Below are positions 17,399-25,973 of a stretch of 64,000 nucleotides of DNA, one piece after another. Within the stretch, counting starts at the first letter, position 1, and each line of letters starts with the position of its first letter. A program made the position numbers and the translations under genes. The stretch comes from Paenibacillus dendritiformis (GTDB lineage Bacteria > Bacillota > Bacilli > Paenibacillales > Paenibacillaceae): NCBI RefSeq assembly GCF_945605565.1, contig NZ_OX216966.1, positions 1,981,501 to 2,045,500 of the forward strand, given 5' to 3'. The notes under the pieces were generated by a model. It searched no databases, had not been told where the DNA came from, and saw only the letters and a program-made list of their open reading frames with translations.

Positions 17399-18360
17399 CG
17401 GCATTGCTGCAAGTTCGCAATCTGAAAAAGCATTATCCGATTCGCAAAGGGCTGCTGAATAAGCAGGTCGGCTCCGTGAAATCGGTGGATGGCTTGAACT
17501 TCGATATCTATGAAGGCGAGACCTTCGGCATCGTCGGTGAATCCGGCTGCGGCAAGTCGACGACAGGCCGCTCCGTCTTGCGCCTGATTGAACCGACGGA
17601 AGGCGAAGTCTGGTTCCAGGGACGCAATATTATGGCTCTCTCTCCGAAGGAGCTGCGCCTGCTGCGCCCCGAGATGAGCATGATCTTCCAGGATCCGTAC
17701 GCGTCGCTGAATCCGCGCTGGACCGTTCAGCGCATCCTGGAGGAGCCGCTGCAGACGCATCAATCGACGATGCGGTCCTCGGATCGGAAGCAGCGCGTGC
17801 AGGAACTGATGGAGCGGGTAGGACTGTCCGCATTTCAAGCGAACCGATTTCCGCATGAATTTTCGGGCGGCCAGCGGCAGCGCGTCGGCATCGCCCGCGC
17901 CCTGGCGCTCAACCCGAAGTTCATCGTCTGCGACGAGCCGGTCTCGGCGCTGGACGTATCGATTCAGTCGCAGGTGCTTAACCTGATGCAGGATTTGCAA
18001 GAGCAAGAGAAGCTGACCTATATGTTCATTTCTCATGATTTATCGGTCGTGAAGTTCCTGTGCACGCGGGTCGGCGTCATGTATCTTGGCAAAATGGTCG
18101 AGCTGGCGCCGAAGCGGAAGCTGTATGCGAATCCGCTCCATCCTTATACGAAGGCGCTCATGTCGGCGGTGCCTGTACCGAACCCGAAGGCGAAGAAGGA
18201 GCGCATCGTCTTGTCCGGCGAAGTGCCGAGCGCCAAAAATCCGCCGCAAGGCTGCGCCTTCCATCTTCGCTGCCCGATTGCGTCGGAGCGCTGCCGCACC
18301 GTCCAGCCGGAATGGCGGGAGGCGGATGAAGGGCATTGGGTGGCCTGCCATCATATCTAA
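17395..18360 (+). CDS. Dpp/Opp-type ABC transporter ATPase, subunit F
   Basis: A 321-residue ATPase with Walker [23 protein letters not shown], signature [15 protein letters not shown], Walker [15 protein letters not shown] and the family's C-terminal Cys motif ([17 protein letters not shown]). The start is the ATG at 17395 that overlaps the stop of the previous ATPase. A much longer upstream open frame exists but runs through the coding part of the neighbour and is not used. It completes the transporter. Confidence 0.93.
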   Translation: MTALLQVRNLKKHYPIRKGLLNKQVGSVKSVDGLNFDIYEGETFGIVGESGCGKSTTGRSVLRLIEPTEGEVWFQGRNIMALSPKELRLLRPEMSMIFQDPYASLNPRWTVQRILEEPLQTHQSTMRSSDRKQRVQELMERVGLSAFQANRFPHEFSGGQRQRVGIARALALNPKFIVCDEPVSALDVSIQSQVLNLMQDLQEQEKLTYMFISHDLSVVKFLCTRVGVMYLGKMVELAPKRKLYANPLHPYTKALMSAVPVPNPKAKKERIVLSGEVPSAKNPPQGCAFHLRCPIASERCRTVQPEWREADEGHWVACHHI

Positions 18361-18462
18361 GGCAGGCCCGTCTAAGGCAGGTCGGGCGAGGCAAACAGGT
18401 TGCGCTGCAATGTAACTATGATATCGACAACTATGACATCGAGCGGAAAGGAAGAGAGAATC

Positions 18463-19407
18463 ATGGCTTTACTGCAAACGTTGCGAATCTATGAAGCGGT
18501 AGACAATGCATTTACATCCGGCGAGGCGGTGAAGGAGCTGTTCAAGCCTTATCCGCTGGCTGACGTGAGCGTCCAGCGGGTTCATGGCGAGAAGGGATTT
18601 ACGGATTTCATCCGCATCCTTATCCCGGGGACGGAAGGCAAGCACGGAGGCGGACAAGCGCCGAGCTTCGGCATCGTAGGCCGGCTGGGCGGCTTGGGCG
18701 CCCGGCCGCAGCGCATCGGGCTCGTCTCCGATGGCGACGGCGCGATTGCGGCGCTGTCGGCCGCATTGAAGCTGGCCGACATGAGCGTGAAGGGCGACCG
18801 GTTACAAGGGGATGTATACATTACGACCCACATCTGCCCGGACGCGCCTACCTTGCCGCATGAGCCGGTCGATTTCATGGATTCGCCCGTGGATATTGCA
18901 ACGATGAACGAATACGAGGTGCTGGACGAGATGGAAGCGGTGTTGTCCATCGATACGACCAAAGGCAACCGCGTCATCAATCATAAAGGAATCGCCATTT
19001 CCCCGACGGTGAAGGAAGGCTATATCTTGCGCGTCAGCGATGATCTGCTTCGCATCATGGAGATGACGACCGGACAGCTTCCGGTCACGTTCCCGGTGAC
19101 GATGCAGGACATTACGCCGTACGGCAACGGACTCTATCATATTAACAGCATCCTGCAGCCTTGCGTCACGACCGCTGCGCCGGTCGTCGGCGTCGCGATT
19201 ACCGCGCAATCGACAGTGCCCGGCTGCGGGACAGGGGCAAGTCATGAAGTCGATATCGCGCTCGCCGCGCGCTTCGCGGTGGAAGTCGCCAAGGAATTCA
19301 CGAATGGAGTCTGTTCCTTCTATAATAAGGAGGAGTTCGAGCATATGCTTAACCTGTATGGGCCGATGAATGCGCTGCAGACGTTGGGAAAAACGGTGCA
19401 AGCTTAA
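18463..19407 (+). CDS. DUF1177 protein, possible divergent metallopeptidase
   Basis: A 314-residue protein of the uncharacterised DUF1177 family, with no signal peptide. Some segments recall M42/M20 peptidases: IGLVSDGDGAIAALSAALKL (Asp90, Asp92) sits where those enzymes have the bridging-metal Asp followed by a helix. GDVYITTHICPDAP (His123, Asp127) lies where the catalytic Glu pair is expected, AVLSIDTTKGN (Asp164) recalls a further ligand strand, and GASHEVDIALA (His261) recalls the last His ligand. This is my own reading and needs a profile comparison. ATG 18463 follows AAAGGAAGAGAG. It lies 102 bp after the ATPase gene and 64 bp before the AroM-family gene, so it belongs to the same uptake-processing cluster. 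Confidence 0.8.
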   Translation: MALLQTLRIYEAVDNAFTSGEAVKELFKPYPLADVSVQRVHGEKGFTDFIRILIPGTEGKHGGGQAPSFGIVGRLGGLGARPQRIGLVSDGDGAIAALSAALKLADMSVKGDRLQGDVYITTHICPDAPTLPHEPVDFMDSPVDIATMNEYEVLDEMEAVLSIDTTKGNRVINHKGIAISPTVKEGYILRVSDDLLRIMEMTTGQLPVTFPVTMQDITPYGNGLYHINSILQPCVTTAAPVVGVAITAQSTVPGCGTGASHEVDIALAARFAVEVAKEFTNGVCSFYNKEEFEHMLNLYGPMNALQTLGKTVQA

Positions 19408-19471
19408 CCCTGCGAGGTCATTCGCCGTGTGGCTTAAGGCCCCGCCGCAAGAGAGAAAGGAGGCAGCCGGG

Positions 19472-20173
19472 ATGGAACGAAGCGACAGCCGGCAACGCGT
19501 TACAATAGGTCTCATTACGATAGGACAAGCGCCGCGAACGGATGTGCAGCCATTGATTGAGCGCTGGCTGGCGCCTTGTGCGGATGTCATCCAGCTTGGC
19601 GTGCTCGATGGCATGGCGGTGGCGGAGATCGAGCGCGAGCTTGGCCCGCAACAGGGCGAATTCGTCCTGACGACACGGCTGGCCGACGGCGAAGCCGTCG
19701 TCTTGTCCGCGGCCAAAACGGAATTAGCAATGCAGCGCTTGATTGACGAGTGCGAGCGGCAGGGCTGCCAAGTGATCATTCTGCTCTGCACCGGCGCCTT
19801 CCGGCATCTTGCCGCTGAACGGGCTTTATTGATTGAACCGGAACGGATACTGACGCCCGCGATTGCGAAGCTGGCCGGCGGGACGCAGATTGGACTGATC
19901 ATTCCGCTCGCGGAGCAAGCGGAGGAGATGCGCCAGAAATGGGGCGCGTTCGGCGCGTCGATTACGACGGCAGCCGCTTCTCCCTACACGGCGACGCGGG
20001 AGCGGCTTGCGGCCGCCGCACAGGAACTGAGAGCTGCCGGCGCCGGAATTATCGTGCTCGATTGCATGGGATACACGTTAGAACATCAACAGATCGCCAG
20101 AGAGGCGAGCGGATGCTTCGCGCTGCTGTCGAGCAGCTTGCTGTTCAAGCTGATAACAGAATTGTGTGAGTAA
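19472..20173 (+). CDS. AroM-family protein, possible racemase-like fold
   Basis: A 233-residue protein of the AroM family. The family is named after an E. coli gene next to aroL and has no established function. The N-terminus ITIGQAPRTDVQP is typical. Two cysteines sit at the ends of strands in a pattern reminiscent of Asp/Glu racemases, which use one Cys in each half: Cys106 in IILLCTGAF and Cys198 in IIVLDCMGYT. The likeness is inferred from the motifs only. ATG 19472 follows GGAGGCAGCC. It is the last gene of the IclR-ABC-M20-DUF1177 cluster and is followed by a terminator. Confidence 0.82.
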   Translation: MERSDSRQRVTIGLITIGQAPRTDVQPLIERWLAPCADVIQLGVLDGMAVAEIERELGPQQGEFVLTTRLADGEAVVLSAAKTELAMQRLIDECERQGCQVIILLCTGAFRHLAAERALLIEPERILTPAIAKLAGGTQIGLIIPLAEQAEEMRQKWGAFGASITTAAASPYTATRERLAAAAQELRAAGAGIIVLDCMGYTLEHQQIAREASGCFALLSSSLLFKLITELCE

Positions 20174-20204
20174 AGGTTAGAACGATGGCAATTTAACAGA
20201 TGAT

Positions 20205-20245
20205 AACCGCCTGTTGCTTGCGGATGCAAGCAGCGGGCGGTTTTT
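20205..20245 (+). terminator. Terminator of the ABC-M20-DUF1177-AroM operon
   Basis: Arms AACCGCCTGTTGCTTG (20205-20220) and CAAGCAGCGGGCGGTT (20227-20242) pair almost fully, followed by a T run. Confidence 0.85.
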
Positions 20246-20304
20246 AAGTTTTGGCCGGCCTTTACCTGCTCTGAGGCCGCTATTTTTGGAGAGGATGTAC
20301 CTCC

Positions 20305-20560
20305 TTCTCCCGCCCTTAGCTTCACTATCCCATCGGTTCAGACTGATCGGGCAGTGCGTGATAACTACACTTCTAAGTATAGGTTGCAAGGCATCCCTAT
20401 CCTGCTGCCATAATGGGAGCGTTGAAGCTCCCGCCGCTGGGAGATCGGAGAGCCCTCGGCAACTTCTGAACGAATGGGAGAGTGGATATAAGGAAGAAAA
20501 CAGCGCCTGTACCCGGTGCTGAGTCGATGGGATAGTGTGCCTAAGGCCTAAGGAGAGAAG
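20305..20560. repeat. Scattered relatives of the 57-bp subunit family
   Basis: Three cores related to the array at 9536-10430 are visible. One is inverted at 20314-20344 (reverse complement TGAACCGATGGGATAGTG). Two are direct, at 20465-20492 (CTGAACGAATGGGAGAGTG) and 20517-20546 (CTGAGTCGATGGGATAGTG), about 54 bp apart. Each direct copy ends in a TAAGG word. Confidence 0.75.
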
Positions 20561-20740
20561 GACTGAAGCATGAAATTGCACCCTTGGCTCTGCCCGAACA
20601 TTTGACTCTGCCCCCGTAGAACAACAAGGGACGTTCCCCTAATCATGTTACAGGGTAAGATGGGGCAACTCGAAGGGCAAGAAGGGCAGCAGGGAACATT
20701 GGGACGTAAAGACCGCGGCGGGCAAAGATGCGGAAGAGAG
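20561..20740. other. Gene-free spacer
   Basis: No gene is supported in either strand. The only structure I see is a short palindrome AGGGACGTTCCCCT near 20629. Confidence 0.4.
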
Positions 20741-20743
20741 AGG

Positions 20744-20940
20744 TGGCAGTGAAATCCTGCAAAAGCGCAGGATTTTTCGTGATTTGAGCGCTATTTGATG
20801 AAATTCCTGCATAAGCGCATCAATTTTCCTAATTTTCAATGGAAATCCATTGTTATGGCTAAAATTCCTGCAGTTTTGCAGGAACCCCGGTAACGGAGTA
20901 AACGTCACAAGGAAAAACTGCATTCTCGCAGTTTTTTCGG
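20744..20940. repeat. Degenerate repeats with CTGCA...TGCAG hairpin cores
   Basis: Four short hairpin-like cores lie in about 190 bp: ATCCTGCAAAAGCGCAGGAT, ATTCCTGCATAAGCGCATC, ATTCCTGCAGTTTTGCAGGA and AACTGCATTCTCGCAGTT. They share the CTGCA-N4-TGCAG theme with the arrays at 91-918 and 61520-61870. I find no gene here. Confidence 0.7.
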
Positions 20941-20994
20941 CAAGTCGAGTCTGTGATAAGAAAGTTCGGCAAATCGAGCTGTAAGAAGAAGGGG

Positions 20995-21038
20995 GGGCTG
21001 TCGCCCTGCAGCTGCAAACTACTTTATGGGACAGCCCC
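20995..21038 (-). terminator. Probable terminator of the GH8 gene
   Basis: GGGGCTGTC (20995-21003) and GACAGCCCC (21030-21038) form a perfect 9-bp stem just beyond the GH8 stop codon. The T run on the minus strand is weak. Confidence 0.6.
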
Positions 21039-21055
21039 TAGAAGATGCGTTCAAG

Positions 21056-22348
21056 TTATGGCGTCCACCAGTTGCCGGAGACGACGATCAGGCTGAGCAG
21101 GCGGATGCTGTTGCCGAAGTAAGTGTCGCCGTTGGTCGACTTCGAGGTCGTGTTGCTCCATAAGGAATTGAGCCATGCCTGATTGCTGGAATCGATCATG
21201 GCGCTGACGGCGAACGGAGTGGAGAACGGAAGATCATAGTAGGACACGAGCGGGCTGCCGTTCAGCTTATATCCCGCGCGGATATTCGCCGGATTGCTGC
21301 TGGTGCTGCTCTTGATCCAGCTATTCAGCTTCGTGAGCTGCGCCTTGGCGCGGGTATCTCCCGTCAAAATGTAGTCGGTCGCGATTCTCCAAGGCGTCCG
21401 GCTGGAGTTGTAATAGTAGTTGCCGTCATTCGGCGTCTCCAGGTAGGTTCCGACGGCCGGTTTATAGCCGCTGGATTCTTTGGTTGCGAAATCAGGCATC
21501 AGTCCGGTTGAACTCGAATATCCGGAGAACAGCTGCTGAATGATGGTGTAGGTCTGGTTCAGCACATTGTCCCAACGCGAATCTCCGGTCGCTGCCTTGA
21601 AGGCGCGGAGATGATTGAGCATAAAGTCGGACGGCCGCGTTCCTTTGCCCCACTTCGAGTCCGAATCGGACGCCCAGTCTCCGAGCTTCAGATGCCACGA
21701 TTTCTGGTTGACCTCGCTTTGCATGATGGCGTTGATGAGGTTGACCGCTTCCGCGCGGTAATTGATGCCGCTGGAGCTGCCCCATTGCTTGTCGGCCAGC
21801 AGGAGCGCATAGGCCATATCCATGTCGCCGTCGGTGGCGGCATCCGATCCGGCCTCCGTGTTATTCACGATGGCGGAGCCGTTATCGATCTGCTGCCAGG
21901 CCATCAGCTTCGAGTTAATCTCGCTCGGGTGCGCCTTGTAGAAGCGGTACAATCCGTCAAAATAGGTTTTTGCATTGGCGTCATGCCCTGCCATATAGGC
22001 GGTAATGAGCATGCCGTATCCATTCGCTTCGCTGGTTGTGACGGCATTTGGATACTCGTCATCGGATTCGCCGTTTAAGTTGTAATGAACGAAATATTGA
22101 TTGCTGACATACGGGTTTTTCTTTAAGTATCGGGCCTTCCATTCGTCGTACAGCCGCTTCACTTCGTTGTCCATCTGGCTCTGGCTCACGTTATTCGGCT
22201 TAATGACCCCTGAAGCGTACGATTGGTGCTGCGGGAACGGACGATTGACGGTCGCGGCAGACACCGTCTTCTCGGACATGACCCACAGGGTCTGAACCGA
22301 ACCGATAAGCAGGGTAAGGCAGAGAAACCATTTTACTGACTTTCGCAA
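21056..22348 (-). CDS. Secreted glycoside hydrolase family 8 endoglucanase/chitosanase
   Basis: A 430-residue extracellular enzyme. The signal peptide is at residues 1-31 (cleavage after VSA). The GH8 signature is AATDGDMDMAYALLLA, with Asp residues near the active site. The catalytic-acid region TTSEANGYGMLITAYMAG supplies the expected Glu, and (A/P)-alpha-barrel repeats follow. GH8 enzymes from Paenibacillus and Bacillus cleave beta-1,4-glucan, lichenan or chitosan; the substrate cannot be fixed from the sequence. The TTG start follows AAGGAG with a 10-nt spacer. A cre-like site lies far upstream between this gene and the divergent glycosyltransferase. Confidence 0.92.
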   Translation of the reverse strand: MRKSVKWFLCLTLLIGSVQTLWVMSEKTVSAATVNRPFPQHQSYASGVIKPNNVSQSQMDNEVKRLYDEWKARYLKKNPYVSNQYFVHYNLNGESDDEYPNAVTTSEANGYGMLITAYMAGHDANAKTYFDGLYRFYKAHPSEINSKLMAWQQIDNGSAIVNNTEAGSDAATDGDMDMAYALLLADKQWGSSSGINYRAEAVNLINAIMQSEVNQKSWHLKLGDWASDSDSKWGKGTRPSDFMLNHLRAFKAATGDSRWDNVLNQTYTIIQQLFSGYSSSTGLMPDFATKESSGYKPAVGTYLETPNDGNYYYNSSRTPWRIATDYILTGDTRAKAQLTKLNSWIKSSTSSNPANIRAGYKLNGSPLVSYYDLPFSTPFAVSAMIDSSNQAWLNSLWSNTTSKSTNGDTYFGNSIRLLSLIVVSGNWWTP

Positions 22349-22886
22349 TGCGATACGACTCCTTTCAATTTATAAAGTTGAAGCGACTCAATTTTCATAC
22401 AAGAAAATTAAATCGGTTTCACTTTAACCTATGCCGATGGCGGTAAGTTCATGATTGCAGAATGAGGTATGAGGAAATCCATCTGGGCCCGAGAGGAAAG
22501 GGGAAAGTCAAGCAACTCAGACAAATCAGGTAATCATGCATGTCTGAAAATCAGGCGGATCAGATCATCATTTCGAAGCAGGCAATTGCGGTCATGTATG
22601 AAAATATAAGCGATTTAACCTTTTGGGGCCGAAAACAAGAGCGTGCATGAATCAGGAGGCATTTTTTTCAATTATAATACGGGCCCGGGCAAAAAGAAAA
22701 GAGAAATTTAAAGCGCTTACAGACCCTTAAAAATGTTACGCTTTTTTCCGAAATTGCGTCCGAAAAAACCAAGATTAACGACATAAATCCCTAAATTTTG
22801 AAAAAACGATTTCATGTTATAGAATATAATGGAAAATGTTTGTATAATTAAGGAGGAATTGAATTCCTTCTCCGAAGGAAGCTGTT
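22349..22886. other. Divergent regulatory region, GH8 versus glycosyltransferase
   Basis: About 540 bp without a gene. It is AT-rich from 22560 onward and holds the cre-like site at 22708-22721 and several TATAAT-like words (near 22818-22850) on the plus strand. Close to the plus-strand gene AAGGAGGAATTGAATTCCTTC forms an imperfect hairpin around 22852. Confidence 0.5.
22708..22721. promoter_or_regulatory. cre-like CcpA site
   Basis: TTAAAGCGCTTACA matches TGAAAGCGCTTTCA at 12 of 14 positions. It lies between a GH8 gene and a glycosyltransferase gene, which fits catabolite control of the glucanase, but it is 360 bp from the GH8 start. Confidence 0.4.
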
Positions 22887-23891
22887 ATGATGACAACACC
22901 GATTTTGTATATGGTTGTTCCTTGCTATAACGAAGAGGCGGTGCTTCCCCTCACGATGCAGACCTTGACCGGCGTCCTGTCCCGCTTGGTTCAGGACCGC
23001 GTCGTCTCCGCCGAGAGCCGGATATTGCTGGTCGATGACGGCAGCAGAGATGCGACCTGGCTGACCATCGTACAGGAGCGGGAACGGAATCACTGGATTG
23101 CCGGATTGAAGCTGTCCCGCAATGCCGGGCATCAGAAGGCGCTGCTCGCCGGGCTGATGTATGCCAAAAATTTTGCCGATTGCGTCGTCTCCCTTGACGC
23201 CGATCTGCAGGACGATGTCGCCGTCGTGAGGCAATTCGTCGAGCAGTTCCGCGACGGCTGCGATATTGTGTATGGCGTAAGGGACAACCGGGATAACGAT
23301 ACGTATTTCAAGCGGTGGAGCGCCGAATTTTTCTATAAGCTGATGCGGCGGATGGGCATTCCGCTTGTCTACAATCATGCCGATTACCGGCTGATGAGCC
23401 GCCGTGCTCTCGACTACCTGAGCCAGTTCCCCGAGTCCAATCTGTTCCTGCGCGGCATCGTGCCGCTTATCGGCTTCCCGTCTTCCGTCGTGCCTTACCG
23501 GAGACTGGAGCGGGCAGCGGGCGTGACCAAGTATCCGCTCCGCAAAATGCTGTCGTTCGCCTGGGACGGCATTACGTCATTCAGCATGAAGCCGATGCGG
23601 TTCGTCACCACCCTTGGCTTCGTCAGCCTGGGCGCAAGCGCGCTGGCGGGCCTCTACGCCCTCCTGTCCAAGCTGCTGGGACAGACCGTATCCGGATGGA
23701 CCTCCCTAATGCTGTCCGTATGGTTCGTCGGAAGCGTTCAATTGCTCGGCCTGGGGGTGGTCGGGGAATACATCGGCAAGATCTATTCCGAGGTCAAGCG
23801 GCGTCCGCCTTACATTATTGAGCAGGTGCTGGCGGACAAGCCCGTGATCGAGCAGCCGATCCGGGCATATGGAACGGGGTGGGCGGAGTGA
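22887..23891 (+). CDS. GtrB/DPMS-type glycosyltransferase (GT2) with C-terminal membrane helices
   Basis: A 334-residue enzyme that probably moves a sugar from a nucleotide donor onto undecaprenyl phosphate. The GT2 marks are VVPCYNEEAVLPL, LLVDDGSRDAT and the metal-binding SLDADLQDD. A C-terminal pair of hydrophobic segments (about residues 227-252 and 265-290) is typical of GtrB and dolichyl-phosphate-mannose synthases. The gene overlaps the next one (GtrA family) by 4 bp, and a large membrane protein follows. This matches the GtrA-GtrB-glycosyltransferase arrangement used to decorate wall polymers or S-layer glycans. Confidence 0.9.
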   Translation: MMTTPILYMVVPCYNEEAVLPLTMQTLTGVLSRLVQDRVVSAESRILLVDDGSRDATWLTIVQERERNHWIAGLKLSRNAGHQKALLAGLMYAKNFADCVVSLDADLQDDVAVVRQFVEQFRDGCDIVYGVRDNRDNDTYFKRWSAEFFYKLMRRMGIPLVYNHADYRLMSRRALDYLSQFPESNLFLRGIVPLIGFPSSVVPYRRLERAAGVTKYPLRKMLSFAWDGITSFSMKPMRFVTTLGFVSLGASALAGLYALLSKLLGQTVSGWTSLMLSVWFVGSVQLLGLGVVGEYIGKIYSEVKRRPPYIIEQVLADKPVIEQPIRAYGTGWAE

Positions 23892-24364
23892 GCGGCGCGA
23901 AGCTGGCCGTACGGGGCGGCGACCGCCTGTTCGGCCGCTATGCCGCCGTCGGAGCCGTGAACACGCTGGTCGGGCTCGGCACGGCGTATGTGCTGCTGTA
24001 TGCCGGATGGAGCCATTTTCATGCGACATTCGCGGGCAATTCGGTCGGCGTAGGGATGAGCTATATTTTGAACCGCCGCTATACGTTCCGCTACCAGGGG
24101 CAATGGCTGGCAAGCTTGCTCCGGTTCATCGCCATCGCGCTGCTCTGCTACGCGCTGGCGTATCAGGCGCTGCATCCGGCCATGTCTGCCCTGGCAGCCC
24201 TCCTGCTGCCCGCTTGGGCCTCGCCTTGGGAGCCGTATGCGGCCATATTGGGGGAAGCGGCGATCTATACCGCCGCCTCGTTCCGGCTTCACCGGGGCAT
24301 CACATTCGCCCGGACCAGCGGCGGGGAGGACGACACCCCGCCTATCGAAGCCGGCGTCAAATAG
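23888..24364 (+). CDS. GtrA-family membrane protein
   Basis: A 158-residue, four-helix membrane protein of the GtrA/DPMS1 family, proposed to flip lipid-linked sugars. Family marks are FGRYAAVGAVNTLVG near the N-terminus and SYILNRRYTFR between helices 2 and 3. The GTG at 23888 overlaps the stop of the GT2 gene (GTGA) and is preferred over GTG 23879. It acts with the GT2 enzyme upstream and very likely with the membrane protein downstream. Confidence 0.88.
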   Translation: MSGAKLAVRGGDRLFGRYAAVGAVNTLVGLGTAYVLLYAGWSHFHATFAGNSVGVGMSYILNRRYTFRYQGQWLASLLRFIAIALLCYALAYQALHPAMSALAALLLPAWASPWEPYAAILGEAAIYTAASFRLHRGITFARTSGGEDDTPPIEAGVK

Positions 24365-24406
24365 CAAGCAAGCATAGCGATTTCCACACGGGAGAGTGAT
24401 TCATGC

Positions 24407-25828
24407 ATGAAGCAGAAAGACTGGGTAACGTGGGGAGCCATGGGAATAGGCGCGCTTATTCTCATCGTAATTCTGTTCATTCCCCCGTTCATCGGAGTCG
24501 CGAACAACGGCGACTTCGAACGGATTGTGGGCAGCGGCGGCATTGCTCCGCTGAGCGACAAGTTCACCTATGAACAAAAATATTTCGGATACAGCCACTC
24601 GCGCCATGACTACGGCCCCTTCTCCTTGAACTATTGGTCATCTCAAGCACTGTTCGTCTTCCTGGCCGGGCTGCTCGGGCGGGCATGGAGTTCCGCTTCG
24701 TTCCCGCTGGAAGCGATGGGAGCGATCTATGCCGCCCTGCTGCTGGCGGTGCTGTTCCTTATTGTCCGGCATGCCTGTTCCGGACAGCGCTGGCTGCAGT
24801 TGACCGTCGCGCTCTGCCTGCTGTTTGTCTTCTTCGATATTGGCTATGTGGCGTATTTTCAATCTTTTTTCGGCGAGCCGGTCTCCCTTATCTTCCTGCT
24901 GCTCGCATCCGGAACGTCCTTCGTGTTAGCGTCGCGGCGCAAGCCTTCCATCGGCTGGCTCGTTCTGTTCTTCGTCTCCATCCTGATTCTATCCGCATCC
25001 AAGCTGCAGAATGCGCCGATCGGCCTTATCTTCATCCTCTTCGCCTTCCGGATCTACCAGAAGCGTCCGGAGTGGAGCTGGAGAAGCACGGTTATTGCCG
25101 GCTCGGCCTCGATACTGGCCGTGTCCGTATTGATGTATGCCAATGCGCCGCAGGAGCTGAAGCAGATTAACCTGTACCAGACGATATTTTACGGAATATT
25201 GAAAGACTCGCCTCATGTGGAGCAAGATCTGACAGAGTTGGGCATCCCGGAGAAATTCGCCCCGCTCGCCGGAACGAATTACTTCCAGAAGGATGTGCCG
25301 ATCCGGCAGGACGATCCGGAATTGACGGAGCATGTCTATTCCCGGCTCGGACATGTCGATGTGGCCGCATACTATCTGCGCCACCCCGGGCGGATGATCG
25401 ATAAGCTGGAGGCCGCCTCCTCTCAGGCCGCAATGATACGGCCGTACTACCTGGGCAATTACGAGCAAGAGGCCGGCAAGCCTCGGGGCGCTTTGTCTTA
25501 TACATACAGCGTGTGGAGCGAGACGAAGAAGGACTTGCTCCCGCAGCGCTTCGCTTTTTATCTCGTTTTTTTCCTTCTATATATAGGTGTGGCGCTCAGG
25601 GAGTACACCCGCAGACGATACGCGAAGCATGTGGTCGACGCGGCGTTGATCATCGGCTTCGTTGCGATTATCGCGGTGGCGGTGCCGCTGGTGGGGGACG
25701 GCGAGGCGGATTTGGGCAAGCATTTGTTCCTGTTCAACGTCAGCTTCGACATGATGATGATCGTATCGGTCGTCTGGGTGATAGCCCAGATTCGCAGAAT
25801 CTTCGACCGATCCCCCGAATTGCATTGA
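24407..25828 (+). CDS. Polytopic membrane protein, probable lipid-sugar-dependent hexose transferase
   Basis: A 473-residue protein with about ten hydrophobic helices. An N-terminal helix is followed by the extracytoplasmic motif IGVANNGDFERIVG, a form of the 'NGDF' motif seen in WsfD-like glycan hexosyltransferases of Geobacillus and Paenibacillus. A large extracytoplasmic loop occupies about residues 245-350. Its position 42 bp after gtrA makes it the likely third member of a GtrA-GtrB-transferase system, using the lipid-linked sugar outside the membrane. No GT-C family signature beyond the Asp-containing loop is obvious, so the enzyme name stays tentative. Confidence 0.6.
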   Translation: MKQKDWVTWGAMGIGALILIVILFIPPFIGVANNGDFERIVGSGGIAPLSDKFTYEQKYFGYSHSRHDYGPFSLNYWSSQALFVFLAGLLGRAWSSASFPLEAMGAIYAALLLAVLFLIVRHACSGQRWLQLTVALCLLFVFFDIGYVAYFQSFFGEPVSLIFLLLASGTSFVLASRRKPSIGWLVLFFVSILILSASKLQNAPIGLIFILFAFRIYQKRPEWSWRSTVIAGSASILAVSVLMYANAPQELKQINLYQTIFYGILKDSPHVEQDLTELGIPEKFAPLAGTNYFQKDVPIRQDDPELTEHVYSRLGHVDVAAYYLRHPGRMIDKLEAASSQAAMIRPYYLGNYEQEAGKPRGALSYTYSVWSETKKDLLPQRFAFYLVFFLLYIGVALREYTRRRYAKHVVDAALIIGFVAIIAVAVPLVGDGEADLGKHLFLFNVSFDMMMIVSVVWVIAQIRRIFDRSPELH

Positions 25829-25916
25829 TGAAGTGCAGACGATATGACGATAAGGGCCGTATGCACCCGCCGGCATATGACCTTGTTCCTAGCGAATCAT
25901 TCAAAAATAAGGATAT

Positions 25917-25954
25917 TGTAGATGGGACAGCCGGTAACGCCGGCCACATCTACA
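25917..25954 (+). promoter_or_regulatory. Stem-loop in the leader of the radical SAM gene
   Basis: TGTAGATG (25917-25924) pairs perfectly with CATCTACA (25947-25954), and CCGG (25931-25934) with CCGG (25940-25943) inside. It ends 19 bp before the start codon and has no T run, so it may act as an RNA-stability or translation element. Confidence 0.4.
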
Positions 25955-25973
25955 GATGAAGGGGGCATAGCCT

